Below are positions 8,438-17,423 of a stretch of DNA of 64,000 nt, in pieces. The stretch comes from Porphyromonadaceae bacterium UBA7207 (GTDB taxonomy: Bacteria > Bacteroidota > Bacteroidia > Bacteroidales > Muribaculaceae). The DNA lies in the NCBI GenBank assembly GCA_002490635.1, contig DKUJ01000041.1, forward strand, positions 1 through 64,000, read 5' to 3'. The stretch's first letter is position 1; the number at the start of each line of letters is the position of its first letter. The notes beneath the pieces were generated by a model. It was not told the origin of the DNA. It made no database searches and saw only the letters and a list, made by a program, of their open reading frames with translations. The position numbers and the translations under genes were made by a program.

Positions 8438-8465
8438 CCCGGCTGCCGGACTACCGGCTGCCGGG
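8438..8465. terminator. Bidirectional hairpin between rprY and the ClC gene
   Basis: Arms 8438-8449 and 8454-8465 form a 12-bp GC-rich stem with one central mismatch and an ACTA loop. The right arm is part of the last codons of the minus-strand ClC gene. On the plus strand it is followed by CCGTTTATTATT. Confidence 0.6.
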
Positions 8466-9845
8466 CCGTTTATTATTGTCCTTGTCGTTGTACATGGGAA
8501 TGGGCGGAGTGCCCAGCAGTGCCGCCAGGTCGTCGTGGTCGGCGCCGGCGTAGCGGCTTGCGGGAGTTAGAAGCTTCATCACCAGATAGCTCGTGAGCGA
8601 CACCATGGCAAGCGGAAGAATAAAGCCGTAGCCGTTGCCTACAATCTCCGCGGCGAGGAATATGGCCATCAGCGGAGCGTGGATAATGCCGGCGAATGCA
8701 CCGGCGGCGCCGTAGAGACAGAAAAGCCCCACGGGAAGTTCCACGCCGAACAGTGCCGACACGCAGCGGGCGAACACGAATCCCGCGAACGCACCGGCGA
8801 ATACGGTAGGTGCGAAGTCGCCGGCGACGCCGCCGCTGCTGTTGCTGGCTATGGTGGCGAATACTTTAAGGAGCATGATGGCCGAGGCAAGCGATACAAG
8901 CAGCCATACATCGCCATCGTGGCCGGTCCAGAGGCTGCCGGCAAGAATGCCGGCGTCGTTGCCGTTCACAAGCGCGGTGATGGTGCCGTAGCCTTCGCCG
9001 TACATGCACGGGAACAGCAACAGTGCGATTCCTGCCATGGCGGAACCTGCCGCCGCGCGGAGCCATACATTGCCTATGCGGTTGAAAAACTTTCCCAGCA
9101 TGGCCGCCACGCGGTTGTAATACACCGAATACAGGCCGCAGAAAACGCCCAAGGCTATAACCCATCCCGAGGTGCGCCAGTCGAAGAACGCCGATGGCAT
9201 GAAGCGTATGTCGAAGCTGAAGCCTGTTAGCGCATAGCATGTGAGTGCGCCGCAGAGCGAGGCGAGAGTTAGAGCCATCACCGACATGGTGCCTATGCGC
9301 ACTTTCATGACCTCGAGGGTGAACATCATGCCCGCCACCGGTGCCTTGAATATGCCGGCGATGCCAGCGCCGGCGCCGCATCCCATCATCACCCGCACTA
9401 TCTCCGGAGCCATGCCCAGCTTGCGCGAAAGGTTGCTGCCCAGGGCCGCACCTACCGTGGCACATGGCCCTTCGGCTCCGGCCGAGCCGCCGAAGCCGAG
9501 AGTGAGGATGCTGGCTATGAAAGGCTGGTAGCAAAGGCCGCGACGCATGTAGAACCGGCGTTCCTGAAGGTCGCGGCGTACCTGGTCGGAGCCGTGCTCC
9601 AGCGATGCATGCACCACAAACCGCTGGTAGGCCACTGCCAGAAAGATGCCGGCGAAAGGCAACGCGCCGATATACCAGTTGATGCCGCCGTCGTCGCGCA
9701 TCCATGAAAGGAACAGCGATGCCATATGGCCGATGGACACTTTTATTATCCACGAGCCGAAGCCGGCCATAATGCCTACGGCCGAAGCCAGAAGCATCAG
9801 GCCTATGCCCAGCGGCAGGCGCCCTTGTGAACTGGAGGTATCCAT
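8451..9845 (-). CDS. ClC-family chloride channel/transporter
   Basis: The start at 9845 (464 residues) is preferred over one at 9893 because a well-formed promoter lies between them. The protein is a polytopic membrane protein with about ten or more hydrophobic segments. Family signatures are visible: GSAGAEGP with the external gating glutamate E125, and GDFAP in place of the common GIFAP. The first selectivity motif is degenerate (GSDQV in place of GSGIP, serine kept). In FKAPVAGMMFTLEVM the position of the internal proton glutamate of ClC-ec1 is Val179. It should move chloride or a similar anion across the inner membrane; whether it is proton-coupled is doubtful given Val179. No CBS domains follow. 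Confidence 0.9.
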   Translation of the reverse strand: MDTSSSQGRLPLGIGLMLLASAVGIMAGFGSWIIKVSIGHMASLFLSWMRDDGGINWYIGALPFAGIFLAVAYQRFVVHASLEHGSDQVRRDLQERRFYMRRGLCYQPFIASILTLGFGGSAGAEGPCATVGAALGSNLSRKLGMAPEIVRVMMGCGAGAGIAGIFKAPVAGMMFTLEVMKVRIGTMSVMALTLASLCGALTCYALTGFSFDIRFMPSAFFDWRTSGWVIALGVFCGLYSVYYNRVAAMLGKFFNRIGNVWLRAAAGSAMAGIALLLFPCMYGEGYGTITALVNGNDAGILAGSLWTGHDGDVWLLVSLASAIMLLKVFATIASNSSGGVAGDFAPTVFAGAFAGFVFARCVSALFGVELPVGLFCLYGAAGAFAGIIHAPLMAIFLAAEIVGNGYGFILPLAMVSLTSYLVMKLLTPASRYAGADHDDLAALLGTPPIPMYNDKDNNKRPGSR

Positions 9846-9863
9846 TTGCGGTGTTTTATAGGG

Positions 9864-9894
9864 CAAATGTAGCTCCTTTTGCCGGTATGTCAAA
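9864..9894 (-). promoter_or_regulatory. Promoter of the ClC gene
   Basis: On the minus strand, TTTG (9894-9891), a 19-nt spacer and TACATTTG (9871-9864) fit the Bacteroidetes promoter consensus exactly. The implied start point lies just upstream of the ATG at 9845 and rules out the longer reading-frame start. Confidence 0.8.
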
Positions 9895-9919
9895 GTTTTG
9901 GCTTCGTTTTCGAAGCTCC

Positions 9920-11668
9920 TCAGGCTTTGGCTGCGTTAATTGTGTCGGCAAGCCGGTTAGCCATGCTCACGGCGCCGCTAATGTGGTCGCAGATATGATC
10001 CGAGCCGATAAGTTTGTCGATGCCGGCATGCTCAAGCGACTCGCGTACATTCTGCCGCACGCCCGAAAGGACAACATGTATGCCCTCGTTGTGCGACGAC
10101 TTTATAAGGATTTCGAGGTTGTGGATGGCGGTGGCATCGATAAAGGCCACTTTGCGCATTCTGATGATGCGTACCAGCGGTTTGCTTGCCATCGCGGAGC
10201 GCATTATCTCGTCGAACTTGGTGGCGACGCCGAAGAAGAACGGGCCGTCGATCTCATACACCGAAACGCCGGGAGCCACGTTGAGAACCTCATGCTTGTC
10301 GAGGTCGAGATCGGTGTCCTCTGCCACATCAAGCTGGTCGGAGTACACTTTTATCTGGGTGTTTTCCATCACGCGGCGCAGGAACAGCACTATTGCCAGC
10401 AGCAGGCCGATTTCAATTGCGATGGTGAGGTCGAAAATCACAGTGAGCAGAAAAGTGACCACCAGCACGGATGTGTCGCTGCGTGGAGAGTGGAATATCG
10501 CGCGGACAGTACGCCAGCCGCTCATGTTGTATGCAACCACCATAAGCACTGCCGACAGTGTAGCCAGAGGCACGTAGTTGATAAGAGGCATGGCGAACAG
10601 GAAAATCAGCATAAGCACCAGCGCGTGCACGATGCCGGCCACGGGTGTGCGGCCGCCGTTTGAGATGTTGGTCATGGTGCGGGCTATGGCTCCTGTCACG
10701 GGTATGCCGCCGAAGAACGGAACGGTTATGTTGGCTATTCCCTGGCCTATCAGCTCGGTGTTGCTGTTGGTTCGCGAGCCGGTGACGCCGTCGGCAACGG
10801 TTGCCGAAAGCAGGCTTTCGATGGCTCCGAGCACTGCTATGGTGAATGCCGAAGGCAGCAGCATGTTCACTGTCGCCATGTCCAGAACAAAGCCGTGTGG
10901 TGCTGGAATGTCGGTGCTCATGGTGCCGAAGCGGTCGCCGATGGTCTCTACCGAGTACCATGGGAACAGTTCGCCCAGCAGCCAGGCGAGGGCGGTGACC
11001 GCGATTATGGCTATCAGTGCGCCGGGCAGCTTTTTGGAAATGCGCGGAGTGGCGATGATGATGGCCAGCGATACAAGTGCCGTGGCTACAGTTGGCAGGG
11101 AGATGGCGCTCAGGTTGGTGAGGTACATGCCCCATTTGGGAATGAAGGATGCGGGAATCTCACGCAGGCCAAGCCCCAGAAAGTCGTTGACCTGGGTGGA
11201 AAATATGGTGAGCGCTATACCTGCGGTGAAACCCACAACGACAGGGTAGGGGATGAATTTGATAACAGTGCCAAGCCTGAAGATGCCCATAAGCACCAGA
11301 ATGAGGCCTGCCATGAATGTGGCTATCGCAAGACCCTGAAGCCCGAACTGGGCGATTATGCCGTACACAATCACTATGAAAGCGCCTGTGGGGCCGCCTA
11401 TCTGCACGGAATTGCCCCCGAAGAACGAAACCATGAATCCGCCTATGATGGCGGTTATGAGGCCTATGGTGGGACTGACTCCGCTGGCTATGCCGAAGGC
11501 GATGGCAAGAGGTAGTGCGACAATGCCCACCACCACGCCGGCGATGAGGTCGGATTTCAGACGGGATGCGTTGTAGTTGCGCAGGCAGCCCATGATTTTG
11601 GGCCGGAAGTCGATTAGCGAGGCAGCTTTGCGCAATGGTGCTGCCGATTGGTTGGCGGTCAGTGACAT
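9920..11668 (-). CDS. SulP-family anion permease with STAS domain
   Basis: The ATG at 11668 gives 582 residues; the upstream extension covers the promoter. The membrane part (about residues 25-430) shows the SulP hallmarks GVVVGIVALPLAIAFGIASG near 45-64, GGNSVQIGGPTGAF near 86, and ATVADGVTGSRTNSNTELIGQ near 290-310. A cytoplasmic STAS domain follows from about 450, with FIDATAIHNLE near 530. SulP proteins import sulfate, bicarbonate or dicarboxylates; substrate cannot be told from sequence alone and no sulfate-assimilation genes are nearby. The gene appears to be transcribed alone. Confidence 0.9.
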   Translation of the reverse strand: MSLTANQSAAPLRKAASLIDFRPKIMGCLRNYNASRLKSDLIAGVVVGIVALPLAIAFGIASGVSPTIGLITAIIGGFMVSFFGGNSVQIGGPTGAFIVIVYGIIAQFGLQGLAIATFMAGLILVLMGIFRLGTVIKFIPYPVVVGFTAGIALTIFSTQVNDFLGLGLREIPASFIPKWGMYLTNLSAISLPTVATALVSLAIIIATPRISKKLPGALIAIIAVTALAWLLGELFPWYSVETIGDRFGTMSTDIPAPHGFVLDMATVNMLLPSAFTIAVLGAIESLLSATVADGVTGSRTNSNTELIGQGIANITVPFFGGIPVTGAIARTMTNISNGGRTPVAGIVHALVLMLIFLFAMPLINYVPLATLSAVLMVVAYNMSGWRTVRAIFHSPRSDTSVLVVTFLLTVIFDLTIAIEIGLLLAIVLFLRRVMENTQIKVYSDQLDVAEDTDLDLDKHEVLNVAPGVSVYEIDGPFFFGVATKFDEIMRSAMASKPLVRIIRMRKVAFIDATAIHNLEILIKSSHNEGIHVVLSGVRQNVRESLEHAGIDKLIGSDHICDHISGAVSMANRLADTINAAKA

Positions 11669-11728
11669 AGGATTGGGAACCTTAAAATACAATGGTGCGG
11701 GCCTGAGGCTCCGCTTGCAAACCGGCCG

Positions 11729-11760
11729 CAAAGTTAGCATTTTTTTACAAATCTGCCAAC
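11729..11760 (-). promoter_or_regulatory. Promoter of the SulP gene
   Basis: The minus strand reads GTTG (11760-11757), 20 nt, then TAACTTTG (11736-11729). The leader to the ATG at 11668 would be about 55 nt. Confidence 0.7.
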
Positions 11761-11780
11761 CGTCGCGCTGCAATGGAATA

Positions 11781-13481
11781 TTATATCGCAGGTTTGCCGA
11801 GATTTTGCACTCGCTGTGCGAATTCCTTGTGCGGAACGGCTGATTTGTTGCGTGTGCGTTGTCTGGTGTTGTAGACGGTCTGCACCGAACAGTGCAGGAA
11901 GCGTGCTATTTTTACGCTGTCGTTGAGGCCGAGGCGCACAAGGGCATAGATGCGCAGCTCGGTGTTGAGGCTTTCGCCCTTTCGGGGTTCTATCTGCCAC
12001 TCGGGCAGGAGAAGGGTGTTGAAATCAGCCACGAAGTCGGGATAGATCTGCAGGAAAATTCTGTCGAAGATGGAATAGAGTTCCTTTAGCTCGCTGTGGC
12101 TGAGCTCGGGAGACTTGGTCAGGCTGTGCACCTCGTCGAAACGGCCTGCAATTATCAGGCGGTTCACTTTTTTCCGGAATTCGTCGAGTTTGTCGATATA
12201 TCCCGAGCATATGGCGAATACATCGGCGATATAGCGTTCCTTGTCCTCTGTGGTACGGGCTATCTCCTGGGCGTTCTCTTTGGATTCTGCATACAGGAGG
12301 GAGAGGCTTCGGTTGGCGGCTTGGAGTTGTTCGCGGGCATCCTGCAGTTCGTCGACACGCTTGCTGAGGTCGTCGCGGGCGATGGCCAGCTGCCTCTCGC
12401 GGCGGCGGATTCTCACCACTTGCGACATGATAACCCCTAATGTCGCCGTGAGAAGCAGAAGAATGACAATCAGCCCTGCGAGATAGCGGTTGATCTGGCG
12501 TTGCTGCGCCTGCGATTGTTTTTGATAGGCCTCGGAAATCCTGAACTGAAGTTCAGCCAGCCTGCCTACACGGATACGGCTCTTGTAGTCGTTGGCGCAG
12601 CGTATGGCTGCGTTGATGTATGTGTTGGCATGGTCGAGGTCGCCTACATCGTACATGTGTTCGGCCAGTTCTTCCAGCGAAGCTATTTCCTTTACCGACG
12701 AGCGGGCGTCGGCAATAGCCGACAGTATGAGGTTGCGCAGCCATAGCTCCTGCTCGCCTGTGGCTTTGTACATGGCGCCGAGCAGCCAGGCCAGTTTGGC
12801 ATCCTGGCGGGTATTGTATTGCGAGTTTTCCAGAAAGCGCTCCAGCTGTGGAATCTTGGCGCGGGCGCTGTCGGGGTGGTGCAGCGATCGCCAGCCTGTT
12901 ATCCAGTAGTAATCGGGGTCGTCCTGGGGCATCCCTTTGCAGTACAGGCCAAGCAGGCTGTCGGTAGCCTGGGTGTACTGCATTATTTCCGATGTAGCGC
13001 CCATGTAGAGGTCGGAATGCGTCTGGATAAACAGTTTCGTTTCCGCGCATTGCAGGAACTGGCGGGGAGGTAGAGTGGCCATGTCGATATCGCTCAGGCA
13101 TTGCCATGCTTCGGACAGCAGGCCTGTGGCGGAAAGCACATATGCACGCTGTATCATCATGTCGGTTTTCCAGTCGTTGCGTCCGAGTCTGTCGGCAAGG
13201 TCGATGGCGCGGCATGAGTACACAAGGGCCGAATCGGAGTCGTAGTAGGAATAATCCAGCAGGATGTTACGTATGGCCCAGAATTTTTCTTCCGGTTCTG
13301 TTATTGCCGCGGCATGCCGGGTTGCTCTTTCAAGTTGCGCGGCTTTTGCGGCTTCGTATTGCCCGGATTGTTCAAGTGCTGTGTCGAGGCTGTCAAGCAA
13401 GGCCAGGTTCGCTTGCGATATCTGCGCGGCGGCTATTGAGGCGCATATGAGCAATATCAAGGTTGTGATTGGTTTTTTCAT
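11781..13481 (-). CDS. SusR-like transmembrane regulator (DUF6377 family)
   Basis: The ATG at 13481 begins a signal peptide (MKKPITTLILLICASIAAAQ), giving 566 residues; the longer frame to 13811 has no family support. The N-terminal half (about 25-320) is built of TPR-like helical repeats and should lie in the periplasm. A single membrane helix follows at about 330-350, then a coiled coil (about 355-410). The cytoplasmic C-terminal part ends in a helix-turn-helix-like segment (LGLNDSVKIARFLHCSVQTV near 517-536). This layout matches the SusR/DUF6377 regulators that sense oligosaccharides and switch on utilization loci. It stands about 4.2 kb from the SusC gene, in opposite orientation, with two other genes between, so control of that locus is possible but not shown. 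Confidence 0.85.
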   Translation of the reverse strand: MKKPITTLILLICASIAAAQISQANLALLDSLDTALEQSGQYEAAKAAQLERATRHAAAITEPEEKFWAIRNILLDYSYYDSDSALVYSCRAIDLADRLGRNDWKTDMMIQRAYVLSATGLLSEAWQCLSDIDMATLPPRQFLQCAETKLFIQTHSDLYMGATSEIMQYTQATDSLLGLYCKGMPQDDPDYYWITGWRSLHHPDSARAKIPQLERFLENSQYNTRQDAKLAWLLGAMYKATGEQELWLRNLILSAIADARSSVKEIASLEELAEHMYDVGDLDHANTYINAAIRCANDYKSRIRVGRLAELQFRISEAYQKQSQAQQRQINRYLAGLIVILLLLTATLGVIMSQVVRIRRRERQLAIARDDLSKRVDELQDAREQLQAANRSLSLLYAESKENAQEIARTTEDKERYIADVFAICSGYIDKLDEFRKKVNRLIIAGRFDEVHSLTKSPELSHSELKELYSIFDRIFLQIYPDFVADFNTLLLPEWQIEPRKGESLNTELRIYALVRLGLNDSVKIARFLHCSVQTVYNTRQRTRNKSAVPHKEFAQRVQNLGKPAI

Positions 13482-13523
13482 AGTATTTCTGGCGCCGGGG
13501 CGCCGGCAGGAGGTTTGGCTGCG

Positions 13524-13531
13524 CAAAGGTA
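13524..13531 (-). promoter_or_regulatory. Candidate -7 box for the SusR-like gene
   Basis: The minus strand reads TACCTTTG, a TAnnTTTG match about 43 nt upstream of the chosen ATG at 13481. The -33 position is poor. Confidence 0.5.
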
Positions 13532-13627
13532 AGTAGAAAATTCCGAACGGTAGGCATCGGAGTGTCGTTTCCTTCAATAAATCAATGCTCAAGCGGTCGT
13601 GGGCGGTAAGGGTGGCCGTAACATGAA

Positions 13628-13662
13628 ATCGCCCCTTGCCGGAGGTTGCGGCAAGGGGCGAT
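13628..13662 (-). terminator. Terminator of the secreted anchor-J protein gene
   Basis: Arms 13628-13641 and 13649-13662 pair perfectly over 14 bp around a 7-nt loop, starting 24 nt past the stop at 13687. A further ACAT/ATGT pair extends the stem. No T-tract follows. Confidence 0.65.
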
Positions 13663-13686
13663 ACATGTTGTTTGGTGGGGGCGGTG

Positions 13687-15984
13687 TTATTTGACCTGAA
13701 TCTTACGGGCGGTGCCGTCGGTATAGCGGACGATGTACACGCCGCTGTCGAGGCCTTCGGGTCCGGCGAGCCGTACGCCTGCGAGAGTGTACACGCCTTC
13801 GATTTCAGCACCGGGGGTAACTATGGATTCAACACCGGCGTTGTCGCCCTTGATGCGGATTTCCAGTTTATGGCCGGGAGCTGAAACCACGAGAGTGCCG
13901 TTGGCTACGGTCTCGCCTTTGGGGGCGATGGAGAGCACGGTCTCGCCGTAGCGGCCGGTGGCGGTGGCGGTTATGCCGTCGTGGCCGCTGAAGGAGAGCT
14001 CTTCGCCCGGGCGGTAGCTGTCGAGAGCGATCTGCACGGGCTTGCCGGAGGTGAGGTCGGCTTCCTCGGTTTCTGTGCGCAGCCAGCCGTATGAGGCGTC
14101 GAGGTTGATGCAGAATGCATTGTAGCAGGGTCCCTCGGGGCCGGTGATGTTGGCAAGCGGGGAGAAGCTTGCACGATATTCATCGCTGTCGTATTTGATT
14201 TTCTTGTACAGATAGCCGTGACAGAGGGTTTCGTGGGGTTTGAGCGACTGCATGGGCGCGAAGTACTCGACTTTGTCGGAGTGGAAGCCGGTAAGCAGTA
14301 CGATATAGCCTGGTACGCTGTTGTCGAGTACGGCCGGGGTGTCGAACTTGAATGGTACGGTGATGAAGTCGAGAGAGAATTCTACGGGGTTGTATTTCAC
14401 CATCTGTGCCCCGGAGCATGTGGCAGTGGCCAGAGGGGAGTCCATTATCGGCATATATTCCTCGGTCAGGGGATAGATAGTCAGAGTCAGAAGGGCGTCG
14501 TCGGATACAAGGCCGCGGGCAAGCACATTGGCACCTTCCACAACCAGAGGAACGTCGGTCGGATACACAAAGTTTAGGATACCGTCTACATAGGCATCGT
14601 AGGCGGGGTTGGTCTCTCCTGGGAAGGTCTGTGAATACCAGAACTTGTCGGTGTTCTTGTCGTAGCCGGTGATGGGGGTGGACAGTTCTCCGAAATCGGC
14701 TTCGGCGCTGAGGAAGGTGATTTCGTCGGAGTTTTGTTCGAAAGGCAGCAGGCCGCCGTTCCATAGTCCGTCGGAGAGCATTATCTCAGCCTTTCCGCCG
14801 GCCTGGAAGTACTGGTAGGGGGCCTGGTATTCGCCGGGAGTGGCGCCTTCCTTGCTGCCGTTGAGGATGGGAGGGTAGAAGAGGTTGTTGCGGGTGGAGG
14901 ATTCAGTAGAGTAGTCAGGGACATAGGTTACGGTGAGTTCTTCGTCGGTACTTTCTGTCCAGGCTCCGGAGGCGGGGTCGCAGTAGCTCCACGAGTATGT
15001 TGCATTGCTGTAGGGAGAGTCGTTTGTCCAGGTTATGGGTGCGAACACGGGATAGAGAGCCAGCGGCAGGTTGAGAGCGTCCCAGCCGGGAGCGGATCCG
15101 TAGCCGAAATAGAGGGTAGAGATGGGACCGGAGTAGTGTAGTTCGTCAAGAGCGGGCAGACCCACACTGGTGGCGTCGAGGTACATGGTGTTGCCGTCGA
15201 TGCCTACATAGCGGAATGCCAGCTTGACCTTTTTGCCGGCATATTCGGAGAGAGAGATTGTGTAGTTGCGCCAGGCCGCGGGATGGTTGTACAGGAGCTC
15301 GTCAAGCCCCATGTTGAGGTATGGAGTCACGGCATCCCACAGTTCGGTCCACTGTCCGCCCTCGGGCTGAACCATTACTTTGAGCGTGGCGGCGATGGTT
15401 GGCTCGCCGATGAACGCCATGTTGTCCCAGTCTACATTGTCGAGGCAGAACAGGAATGAGGGATCAATGAAGGCGCTGAACTTTAGTTCATAGTTAGGAG
15501 CAATCTCGATAGTAGGAGTCTCGAGCCATTCGTCCTGTTCGTTGGTGGCGAAGCTGATACCCATCATATACTGGCCTTCTGGAGCGGAGATGCCGAAGGT
15601 GGCGTTGCTTCCGCTGATTCCCCAGCTTTCCAGGTCGGTGAGTTCGGGAGAGCCTTCGCTGCGCAGAGTCCAGCCTTCGGGCAGCCAGCCTGAGGTCTGT
15701 CCGTCCCAGCCTTCGAAGCTCTCGATGAGCGAGAAGCCTTCGGGGAGAGTGGTGCTCGCATGCAAGGATGGAGCCTGGAAGCGGGGAGTGACTGCCGCTG
15801 TGCCTGTGGCCACAGGTGCCTGTTTCATGGTGCGGACGGCGCCGAGGGCTTTCTGTGCCCCGCCTGCGACAATGATGTGTGTCTCGCCACTCTTGGCGGC
15901 TCCGAGCACTTTCTCGGCTCCGGGCTGTGCGGCAAGGGGAAGAGCAAGCGCGAGGCCTGCTCCGAGGAGTAAAACTTTCTTCAT
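13687..15984 (-). CDS. Large secreted protein with choice-of-anchor-J-like domain and Por-type C-terminal tail
   Basis: The 765-residue protein has a signal peptide (MKKVLLLGAGLALALPLAAQ). Residues about 83-270 resemble a choice-of-anchor J / cleaved-adhesin beta-sandwich: FSLIESFEGWDGQTSGWLP, a QDEWLETPTI core strand and FRYVG near the end. The middle is a long beta-rich region without recognised motifs. The final ~75 residues end in GVYTLAGVRLAGPEGLDSG and GVYIVRYTDGTARKIQVK, a pattern typical of type IX secretion sorting domains or the degenerate tails common in Prevotella and Muribaculaceae. It is probably displayed on, or released from, the cell surface; the ligand is unknown. No type IX machinery genes are in the window. 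Confidence 0.75.
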   Translation of the reverse strand: MKKVLLLGAGLALALPLAAQPGAEKVLGAAKSGETHIIVAGGAQKALGAVRTMKQAPVATGTAAVTPRFQAPSLHASTTLPEGFSLIESFEGWDGQTSGWLPEGWTLRSEGSPELTDLESWGISGSNATFGISAPEGQYMMGISFATNEQDEWLETPTIEIAPNYELKFSAFIDPSFLFCLDNVDWDNMAFIGEPTIAATLKVMVQPEGGQWTELWDAVTPYLNMGLDELLYNHPAAWRNYTISLSEYAGKKVKLAFRYVGIDGNTMYLDATSVGLPALDELHYSGPISTLYFGYGSAPGWDALNLPLALYPVFAPITWTNDSPYSNATYSWSYCDPASGAWTESTDEELTVTYVPDYSTESSTRNNLFYPPILNGSKEGATPGEYQAPYQYFQAGGKAEIMLSDGLWNGGLLPFEQNSDEITFLSAEADFGELSTPITGYDKNTDKFWYSQTFPGETNPAYDAYVDGILNFVYPTDVPLVVEGANVLARGLVSDDALLTLTIYPLTEEYMPIMDSPLATATCSGAQMVKYNPVEFSLDFITVPFKFDTPAVLDNSVPGYIVLLTGFHSDKVEYFAPMQSLKPHETLCHGYLYKKIKYDSDEYRASFSPLANITGPEGPCYNAFCINLDASYGWLRTETEEADLTSGKPVQIALDSYRPGEELSFSGHDGITATATGRYGETVLSIAPKGETVANGTLVVSAPGHKLEIRIKGDNAGVESIVTPGAEIEGVYTLAGVRLAGPEGLDSGVYIVRYTDGTARKIQVK

Positions 15985-16016
15985 CTGTCTATGATTGGTT
16001 TGGGAGATTTGAGCCG

Positions 16017-16050
16017 CAAATTTAATGATTTAAACCTAATGCTTGCCAAA
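16017..16050 (-). promoter_or_regulatory. Promoter of the secreted anchor-J protein gene
   Basis: The minus strand carries TTTG (16050-16047) and TAAATTTG (16024-16017), 22 nt apart, slightly longer than ideal. The ATG is at 15984. Confidence 0.6.
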
Positions 16051-16130
16051 CCTTATGTACTGGAATTCGGAATAAAGATGTTTTTAGGGTTCTTTATGAA
16101 TTCCTCGAAGAAAGTTATGAAATTATGGCA

Positions 16131-17423
16131 TTACCATCCGCCGCTTGCGCCGCCGCCGCCGGTCGAGCCGCCTCCGAAACCACCGCCGAAACTGCCTCCT
16201 CCGAAGCCTCCTCCGCGCCTGCCGGAGGCAAGGCCTATCGCTGTGGCTGCAAGCAGGGCGCTGTCGTCGGTTTTGCGTGGTATGGTGTAATGTTCGTCGT
16301 GGTCGTATCCGCAGGCGAAGCAATGCATCTGGCGCACACCGCGGCCTTCGCTGCGTGTGGTGGGTTCCGCAAGAATGCGCTTGGCACGCAGTCCGTAGGC
16401 ACGGACGCCGCAGCGGGGACATTGCTTATAGGCCGACGAGTGGTTGAGATACGGTTCTATATCCGTTTCGCCGCATTTGGAGCAAAGCCATACGTCGTAG
16501 TCCACCGACCCGAGCTGTTCTTCGATGTCCTGTCCGGCGTTCAGGTACAGGTTGTCGGTGGCTTCGTCGAGTTTGTTCATCTTTGTTCCGCAACGCTGGC
16601 AGCGGCGCGGTGAGTTCCGCCAGTGCTGCAGCAACAGAATCAGTGGCAGCGATGCCGCCAGCGGAATGCCGAGGCCGATGAATGTGAGTGCGAGATAGAG
16701 CGGTTTAAGGCGCACGAGAGCGACATACCGTTCGTGGCGACCGCGCCCGCGGGTGTGCCACAGCATGTACAGCAGCACCAGCAACATGATGGCACCCATA
16801 AAGGCGGCGCAACGTATATATAAAGAGAACACACCGTCGGTGTCGAGCCCCGGGCGCCGGTTGTCGGCATCGGCCTGGCTGCTGAAAATTTCGGCGGCGG
16901 CGTCGGGATCGGTGAGCACGCTTTCTATGGCTGTGGCGGCGTTGAGCAGCCCGTTGTCATAGTCGCCGCGTGCGAAAGCCGGGAACATCAGTTCGCGGAG
17001 CAGTTGTCCGCAGCGCATGTCGGTGAGCACGCCTTCGAGTCCGTAGCCGGGACGTATTACCGCTTTCCTGCGGTCTTTGGCTACCAGAATCAATAGTCCG
17101 TTGTCCATGTCCTCCTTGCCAAGCCCCCATGATTCGAAGAGTCCGGTGGCGAAATCGTCGATATCATCGCCTTCGAAGTCATCGATAACCACTATCACCG
17201 GTTCGGCGGTTGTGGCGCGTCTTATGTGGCTCATGATTCGGTCGAGCCAGCGTTCGGTGGCAGTGCTGATGATTCCGTCGGGGTTGGTTACAAATCTGGC
17301 AGTGTCGGCAAGGTGCACATTAGGCACGCTCTCCAGGGTGTATGTGGCGGCCCTTAGCGTATGAAAGGATGCGACGGCAAGGATTGCTATTGCGAGAATA
17401 CGGAAAAAGACTCTTGTTTTCAT
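16131..17423 (-). CDS. TPM-domain membrane protein with zinc ribbons and Gly-rich tail
   Basis: The 430-residue protein starts with a signal peptide (to about Ala26). A TPM domain covers about 38-172, with FVTNPDGIIS near 44, VIVVIDDFEG near 76, and GLGKEDMDNGLLILVAKDRR near 100. Two membrane segments follow near 205-225 and 236-258. The cytosolic part holds Cys-pair zinc ribbons: CQRCG...CSKCG, then CPRCG and CFACG. The tail is almost pure Gly/Ser (residues about 408-430), as in YgcG-type TPM proteins. TPM proteins have been linked to photosystem repair in plants and to membrane processes in bacteria; here the role is unknown. The ribbon arrangement after the membrane is less usual than the TPM-Gly layout alone. 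Confidence 0.8.
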   Translation of the reverse strand: MKTRVFFRILAIAILAVASFHTLRAATYTLESVPNVHLADTARFVTNPDGIISTATERWLDRIMSHIRRATTAEPVIVVIDDFEGDDIDDFATGLFESWGLGKEDMDNGLLILVAKDRRKAVIRPGYGLEGVLTDMRCGQLLRELMFPAFARGDYDNGLLNAATAIESVLTDPDAAAEIFSSQADADNRRPGLDTDGVFSLYIRCAAFMGAIMLLVLLYMLWHTRGRGRHERYVALVRLKPLYLALTFIGLGIPLAASLPLILLLQHWRNSPRRCQRCGTKMNKLDEATDNLYLNAGQDIEEQLGSVDYDVWLCSKCGETDIEPYLNHSSAYKQCPRCGVRAYGLRAKRILAEPTTRSEGRGVRQMHCFACGYDHDEHYTIPRKTDDSALLAATAIGLASGRRGGGFGGGSFGGGFGGGSTGGGGASGGW

